Shown here: one piece after another, positions 57,517 to 64,000 of the stretch
Position numbering within the stretch: the first letter of the stretch is position 1
How the letters are laid out: the number at the start of each line of letters is the position of its first letter
Source of the DNA: Pteria penguin
Taxonomy: Eukaryota; Mollusca; Bivalvia; Pterioida; Pteriidae
Length of the DNA: 64,000 nucleotides
Direction: 5' to 3'
NCBI GenBank assembly: GCA_035048485.1
Contig: CM068583.1
Span: 68,994,306-69,058,305, forward strand
Made by a program: the position numbers and the translations under genes
Notes under the pieces: model-generated
Told to the model about the DNA's origin: nothing
Databases searched by the model: none
The model's input: only the letters and a program-made list of their open reading frames with translations

Positions 57517-58339
57517 CTGGAACAAGCAACAGTTAATCCTCAAACACTAAGAGATGTTAGAGTTATATTTTTTCCAATAATTCAAACAGTTATGAGTGCC
57601 ATATCAACCAGCATCCAGAGATGTTGAAAAGCATTCAAATGTGTCAGTCATTTTGAGTGATTTTGAAATTTTTGTCAGTCAGGACATTGAAATATATAGA
57701 AACAATTTCAAAATGTTGGCAGTCCAAAAGAAATTTTGTCAGTCAAAACCTTCGGACTGACACTTTTCAACATCACTAAGCATCTGTAATATCATCTACC
57801 GAATCTGAGTCTAAAGTATTATGAATTCTTGTTTTATACCACAAAAAAGATCAGTCCCAGTTTTTGACTCTATATGAAATTGAACCAAAATTTGTCAATA
57901 ACAGATCTCTCAATTCCAAATTAGGTCTAAATCTTTTGAATTATTATGACTTTATGATTGGAAAGTTGCCTTGGGTACTACAGTCAGATAATTAAACCAG
58001 TGACAGCTTACACATTTGGCAATGTTTTGACAGGAAAAAAATGCAGTATTTAAGATTCACTAGTCAAGCAGGCTAAGTGATGTGTAAACTACTTACTTGT
58101 TACAATATAAACTTTTATATCTGTATATTAAAATTATATCAGGAATGAAAATTGGGAAGATTTCTTCCAATCACTGATGGAAATAAAGTTGAACAAGAGT
58201 TGTCACAAGACAACAGAGTTCCGCAGTGCTGGGTCTTTTTCATCATAATATAGCTTGAATAAAAAGCTGACTTTTCAAAAATTTAATGTATTCTTCAAAA
58301 AACTAAAACTGTTTGCATATCAGGATTTATAACTCCCAC
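57517..58339. other. Sequence upstream of the last recognised transporter exon, no gene seen
   Basis: The direction is into the next 5' intron. No further exon with good splice sites and a compatible hydrophobic frame is recognised up to base 64000. Confidence 0.35.
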
Positions 58340-59530
58340 CCTAACTTGGAAGTCAAACATGGAGGTCAAGGTACATGTAACAGGGTGAAAAATGTTGGTG
58401 CCGACAGAAAGGTCTTGCCATGAGGAATACAAATGTGTAATCTGTAAGCCCAAGGTCACAAAGTCAAAAAGTCATGATTTGAAATGGAAGCACTTGTCAA
58501 AAGAACTGTTCAAATGTTATAGCCAAGGTTAAAGGTTAAAGTTTTTGAAAAGGAGTTCAATCTTTAAGATCAAGGTCACAAGGTCAAAGACCATAGTACC
58601 AAATGAAATTTCTTGTCATAAGGAATCTATGAGTGAAGTATCAAAGCCTTAGCTCTATTTGTTTAAAAGATATAGCCCAGGTTAAAAATTTTTTTGGAAA
58701 GTCCAAGATCAAAGTTTATGGAACCAAATGAAATTTCTTGTCACAAGGAATCCATGTGTGAAGTTTTTAAAGCTCTACAACTCTTGGTTCAAATGTTGTA
58801 GCCAAGGTTAAAGTTTTTGAAAAGTAGGACAAACTCCAAGGTCAAGGTCACAAGGTCAAACAATGGTCCAAAATGAGCAATCTTCCACAAGATATACATG
58901 TGTGAAGTTTAACATTTCTACCGCTTTTGGTTCAAAAGATATAGCTAGAATTGAAGTTTCTGAAAGTAAGTAAACCTGCAAAATCAAAGGTCATGGTCTC
59001 AAATGATGAAAGAGCCTTTTACAAGGTATCCATGTATAAAGTTTCAAAGCTCTTTATCCGGGTTCGATTCCCGGGTTGCGCCACTATGTTTAAGAGGTTT
59101 GTAACCTCCTGCTTCCATGTCGCGATATAACTGAAATATTGTTGAAAGCAACGTAAAACACCAATCAACCAACCAAAATCAAAGCTCTTTCCCTTTTGTT
59201 TCAAAAGTTAAAGCTAAGTTTTTGAAAAGTAGGTAAAACTCCAAGGTTAAGGTTAAAAGGTAAAAACTCATGATCCCAAATGAAAGGGTCTTCCACAAGT
59301 TAACCATGTGTGAAATTTCAAAGCCAAACACCTTTTGATTCAAAAGTTATAGCCAAGGTGAAAATTTTTGAAAAGAAGGTCAACCTTTAAGGTCAAGGTC
59401 ACAAGGTCAAAGGTCATGGTCCTAAATGAAAGCTCCTTTAACAATGTATCCATGTGTGAAGTTTCAAGGCTCTACATCTCTCGATTCAAAAGTTATAGCC
59501 AAGGGTAAAAATTTGGTCTACTGATGCCAA
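58340..59530. repeat. Degenerate AAGGTCACAAGGTCAAA tandem units, about 175-bp period
   Basis: Six to seven diverged copies of CAAGGTCACAAGGTCAAAG, AAATGAAA..CTTGTCACAAGG, CATGTGTGAAGTTTCAAAGC and TATAGCCAAGGTTAAAGTTT. Interrupted by the SINE at 59056. Confidence 0.7.
59056..59178 (+). mobile_element. 5'-truncated SINE with perfect 12-bp TSD
   Basis: Begins within the B box (ATCCGGGTTCGATTCCCGGG) and is otherwise about 95% identical by eye to 11785-11904, including the CCAA tail. TSD TCAAAGCTCTTT at 59044-59055 and 59179-59190. The missing A box means it was truncated during reverse transcription. Confidence 0.88.
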
Positions 59531-59653
59531 TAAAAACAATGCTGAGGGTATGACATTAGTTCTCTAGACTTTTGTCCAGGTGAGCTTAAAACTATTTCTA
59601 AAAGGTACAAAGAAGTGAAATGAAAGGAATCAAGTATGGTTTTCAGCACTACA

Positions 59654-59800
59654 CAGTGGCTGATTTAGAGGGGGGCCCGGGTCCCCCCTTTTGGTCACAT
59701 ATTTACTCGCAAAAGTCCAGATTATGCACCAAAAATTTCTAAGTAGTTTGGCTAACATACATGTGGGCCCCCCTTTTTGGAAATCTTGGATCCGCCACTG
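59654..59800. mobile_element. Small element with CAGTGGC(G)GAT inverted ends
   Basis: Left end CAGTGGCTGATTTAGAGGGG, right end TTGGATCCGCCACTG, with GGGCCCGGGTCCCCCC and GGGCCCCCCTTTTTGG internally. Typical of short DNA-transposon derivatives. Confidence 0.6.
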
Positions 59801-60714
59801 CTACAGCAATCAAGGACAGGAATAAATGATTGATCATCATGTGGTTGGAAGGGTAATGATGATTCTGGTCAAACCTCACTGCGTGTGTAATATATAAAAG
59901 AAGTATCTTAATATAAACCTCACTGCAGTGTGTAATATATAAAGAAGTATCTTAAATTGTGAACAAAACTCAGAAAAATGGGTACATAAGAATTTCAAAG
60001 AAATCATTTGACATGTTATCAATATTTAAATAATCCTAATCATAATAGTCATGGAAAGAAAATCTAAACATTTAACCGGGAACAACCTTCTGTATATCAA
60101 ACTTGACTAATAAACCAATCTATTTTCTTCTAATATCCAAGTATTAAGCACAAAATTTAATTCAAATTGTACTGGTGTCATTTAAGGTTGAACAAGTGTA
60201 CTTCTGTTTGTACATAGCCAAGTTATGAAATTGACACTTCTGGTAACACATTAAGAACTGAAAGAATCTGTTTCTACTAAACAGGTGTAGGTTGACTATC
60301 TATCATTGCATAACTGTACTAAGTACTACAATCTACACTTCCAAACCTCTATTAATCAGAATTATTACCAGAAAATTTCCTCTGGAGGTTCTCTATTGAA
60401 AGACAATATAGTGCATTAAAAACAGAAAAACTTATTTTTAAACTATCCGATTTCAGGGATTGTCTGTAAACATAAAACATGACATCAGTGCATGCTGATA
60501 CATTTTATGAGTATCTTACAAAGAAATATTATATACAGTGATATTGATATTTACAGGGTGATCCTTCCTCTAATCATATTTTAATAATTTTTGACATTAA
60601 AGAGGAATTTTGGTAGACATATGAGATAATCATTTAAGTGAAAAAAGGAAGATTGGTTTACTTTGTTATTGCTTCACAACACTAAGATTACTGAAGTTAA
60701 GTAACAATAGTATC
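59801..60714. other. Stretch without a supported gene
   Basis: A direct duplication AACCTCACTG...GTGTAATATATAAA.GAAGTATCTTA lies at 59873-59955; otherwise AT-rich. Confidence 0.4.
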
Positions 60715-63700
60715 TAGCTGATGCATTGCTCTATAACTTTATTCTATGCCAGAGACCCTTACAAAGCAGTTACAGCTGGTGCATTGCTCTATAACTTTAT
60801 CCTATGCCAGAGACCCTTACAAAGCAGTGATAGCTGGTGCATTGCTTTATAACTTTATCCTATGCCAGAGACCCTTACAAAGCAGTGATAGCTGGTGCAT
60901 TGCTTTATAACTTTATCCTATGCCAGAGACCCTTACAAAGCAGTGATAGCTGGTGCATTTCTTTATAACTTTATCCTATGCCAGAGACCCATACAAAGCA
61001 GTGACAGGTGGTGCATTGCTACATAACATTATCCTATGCCATTGATCCATACAAAGCAGTGACAGCTGGTGCATTGCTTTATAACTTTATCCTATGCCAG
61101 AGACCCTTACAAAGCAGTGACAGCTGGTGTAATGCTTTATAACTTTATCCTATGCCAGAGACCCTTACAAAGCAGTGACAGCTGGTGCATTGCTTTATAA
61201 CTTTATTCTATGCCAGAGACCCTTACAAAGCAGTGACAGCTGGTGCATTGCTTTATAACTTTACTCTATGCCAGAGACCCATACAAAGCAGTGACAGCTG
61301 GTGCATTGCATTAAAACTTTATCCTATGCCAGAGACCCATACAAAGCAGTGACAGCTGGTGCATTGCTACATAACATTATCCTATGCCATTGATCCATAC
61401 AAAGCAGTGAGAGCCAATGCATTGCTTTATAACTTTATCCTATGCCAGAGACCCATACAAAGCAGTGACAGCTGGTACATTGCTTTATAACTTTATCCTA
61501 TGCCAGAGACCAATACAAAGAAGTGACAACTGGTGCGTTGCTTTATAACTTTATCCAATGCCAGAGACCCATATAAAACAGTGAGCTAGACTAATGCATT
61601 GCTTTAAAACTTTATCCTATGCCAGAGACCCTTACAAAGCAGTGGGAGCCGGTGCATTTCTTTATATTAACTTTATCCTATACCAGAGACCCATACAAAG
61701 CAGTGAGAGCAAGTGCATTTCTTTATAACTTTATCCTATGCCAGAGACCCATACAAAGAAGTGACAGCTGGTGCATTGCTTTATAACTTTACCCTATGTC
61801 AAAGACCCATACCAAGCAGTGAGAGCTGGAGCATTGCTTTATAACTTTATCCTATGCCAGAGACCGATACAAAGCAGTGACAGCTGGTGCATTGCCTTAT
61901 CAATTTATCCTATGCCAAAGACCCTTGCAAAGCAGTGATAGCTGGTACATTGCATTATAATTTTATTCTATGCCAGAGGCCTATACAACGCAATGACAGC
62001 CTGTGCATTTCTTTTTAATTTTATCCTATGCCCGAGACCCTTACAAAGCAGTGAGAGCTGGTGCATTTCTTTATAACTTTATCCTATACCAGAGACCCAT
62101 ACAAAGCAGTGAGAGCCGGTGCATTTCTTTATAACTTTATCCTATGCCAGAGACCCATACAAAGCAGTGAGAGCCTGTGCATTTCTTTATAACTTTATCC
62201 TATGCCAGAGACCCTTACAAAGCAGTGATAGCTGGTGCATTGCTTTATAACTTTATCCTATGCCAGAGACCCATACAAAGCAGTGATAGCTGGTGTATTG
62301 CTTTATAATTTAATCCTATACCAGATACCCAACAAAGTAGAGGGAGCTGGTGCATTGTATTATAACTTTGTTCTATGCCAGAGACCGATACAAAGCAGTG
62401 ACAGCTGGTGTAATGCTTTATAACTTTATCCTATGCCAGAGACCCTTACAAAGCAGTGACAGCTGGTGTAATGCTTTATAACTTTATCCTATGACAGTGA
62501 CAGCTGGTGCATTGCTTTATAACTTTATTCTATGCCAGAGACCCTTACAAAGCAGTGACAGCTGGTGCATTGCTTTATAACTTTACTCTATGCCAGAGAC
62601 CCATACAAAGCAGTGACAGCTGGTGCATTGCATTAAAACTTTATCCTATGCCAGAGACCCATACAAAGCAGTGACAGCTGGTGCATTGCTACATAACATT
62701 ATCCTATGCCATTGATCCATACAAAGCAGTGAGAGCCAATGCATTGCTTTATAACTTTATCCTATGCCAGAGACCCATACAAAGCAGTGACAGCTGGTAC
62801 ATTGCTTTATAACTTTATCCTATGCCAGAGACCAATACAAAGAAGTGACAACTGGTGCGTTGCTTTATAACTTTATCCAATCCCAGAGACCCATATAAAA
62901 CAGTGAGCTAGACTAGTGCATTGCTTTAAAACTTTATCCTATGCCAGAGACCCTTACAAAGCAGTGGGAACCGGTGCATTTCTTTATATTAACTTTATCC
63001 TATACCAGAGACCCATACAAAGCAGTGAGAGCAAGTGCATTTCTTTATAACTTTATCCTATGCCAGAGACCCATACAAAGAAGTGACAGCTGGTGCATTG
63101 CTTTATAACTTTACCCTATGTCAAAGACCCATACCAAGCAGTGAGAGCTGGAGCATTGCTTTATAACTTTATCCTATGCCAGAGACCGATACAAAGCAGT
63201 GACAGCTGGTGCATTGCCTTATCAATTTATCCTATGCCAAAGACCCTTGCAAAGCAGTGATAGCTGGTACATTGCATTATAATTTTATTCTATGCCAGAG
63301 GCCTATACAACGCAATGACAGCCTGTGCATTTCTTTTTAATTTTATCCTATGCCCGAGACCCTTACAAAGCAGTGAGAGCTGGTGCATTTCTTTATAACT
63401 TTATCCTATACCAGAGACCCATACAAAGCAGTGATAGCTGGTGCATTGCTTTATAACTTTATCCTATGCCAGAGACCCATACAAAGCAGTGACAGCTGGT
63501 GCGTGGCTTCAATACTTTATCCTATGCCAGAGACCCATACAAAGCAGTGAGAGCCGGTGCATTTCTTTATAACTTTATCCTATATCAGAGCCCCATACAA
63601 AGCAGTGACACCTGGTGCATTGCTTTATAACTTTATCCTAGTATGTCAGAGACCCTTACAAAGCAGTGATAGCTGGTGTATTGCTTTATAACTTTATCCT

Positions 63701-64000
63701 ATGCCAGAGACCCTTACAAAGCAGTGAGAGCTGGTGCATTGCTTCATTACTTTATCCTATGCCAAAGACCCTTACAAAGCAGTGACAGCTGGTGTATTGC
63801 TTTATAATTTTATTCTATGCCAGAGACCCTTACAAAGCAGTGATAGCTGGTGCATTGCTTTATAACTTTATCCTATACCAGAGACCCTTACAAAGCAGTG
63901 ACAGCTGGTGCATTGCTTTATAACTTTATCCTATGCCAGAGACCCTTACAAAGCAGTGAGAGCTGGTGCATTGCTTTATAAATTTATCCTATGCCAGAGA
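60715..64000. repeat. 58-bp satellite with higher-order structure, runs off the right edge
   Basis: About 57 copies of GTGCATTGCTTTATAACTTT, ATCCTATGCCAGAGACCCAT, ACAAAGCAGTGACAGCTG. A block of variants (for example ACCAATACAAAGAAGTGACA at 61510 and 62832, GGCCTATACAACGCAATGAC at 61978 and 63300) recurs at exactly 1322 bases, so about 1 kb (61.15-62.11 kb) was duplicated to 62.47-63.43 kb. Short frames inside are artefacts. Confidence 0.93.

Overview
The window looks like AT-rich nuclear DNA of a marine bivalve mollusc. It holds spliced genes, several families of retroelements, tRNA-derived SINEs with target-site duplications (TSDs), and very many minisatellites. The bivalve assignment is an inference from repeat families that I associate with clam, oyster and scallop genomes; there is no taxonomic marker gene here.

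Left third (1-27.4 kb): a retroelement-rich region. An uninterrupted 456-codon reading frame leaves the window at base 1 on the minus strand. It encodes the N-terminal GIY-YIG endonuclease and CxC linker of a Naiad-type Penelope-like element (PLE). A nearly intact non-LTR retrotransposon (LINE, L1/Tx1-like) occupies 2591-9434. It has a 16-bp TSD, a 5' inversion typical of twin priming, a 1265-residue ORF2, and an ORF1 whose C-terminus reads as an IMPACT/UPF0029 domain. Around it lie at least ten decayed Naiad fragments, a canonical-PLE N-terminal remnant, SINEs and a decayed Polinton/Maverick capsid-type gene. A two-exon plus-strand gene (16789-19541) is predicted to encode a 219-residue secreted, cysteine-free precursor with prohormone-like cleavage and amidation sites.

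Right part (32.4-57.5 kb): the 3' portion of a minus-strand gene for a multi-pass membrane protein, best read as an AAAP/SLC38-like amino acid transporter. I read 13 exons of 43-274 bp with consistent phases and GT-AG borders, plus one inferred exon I could not find. Its 5' exons lie beyond the right edge. The introns are crowded with tandem arrays (15, 26, 41, 47, 58, 71, 104 and 145 bp units), dispersed elements and palindromic MITEs. Several arrays contain or abut the 3' splice sites of exons.

Right edge (60.7-64.0 kb): a 58-bp satellite with a 1322-bp higher-order duplication, running out of the window.

Most long open frames in the window are satellites or shadows. The genes of interest are the two LINE ORFs, the edge-truncated Naiad ORF, the putative peptide precursor and the transporter.
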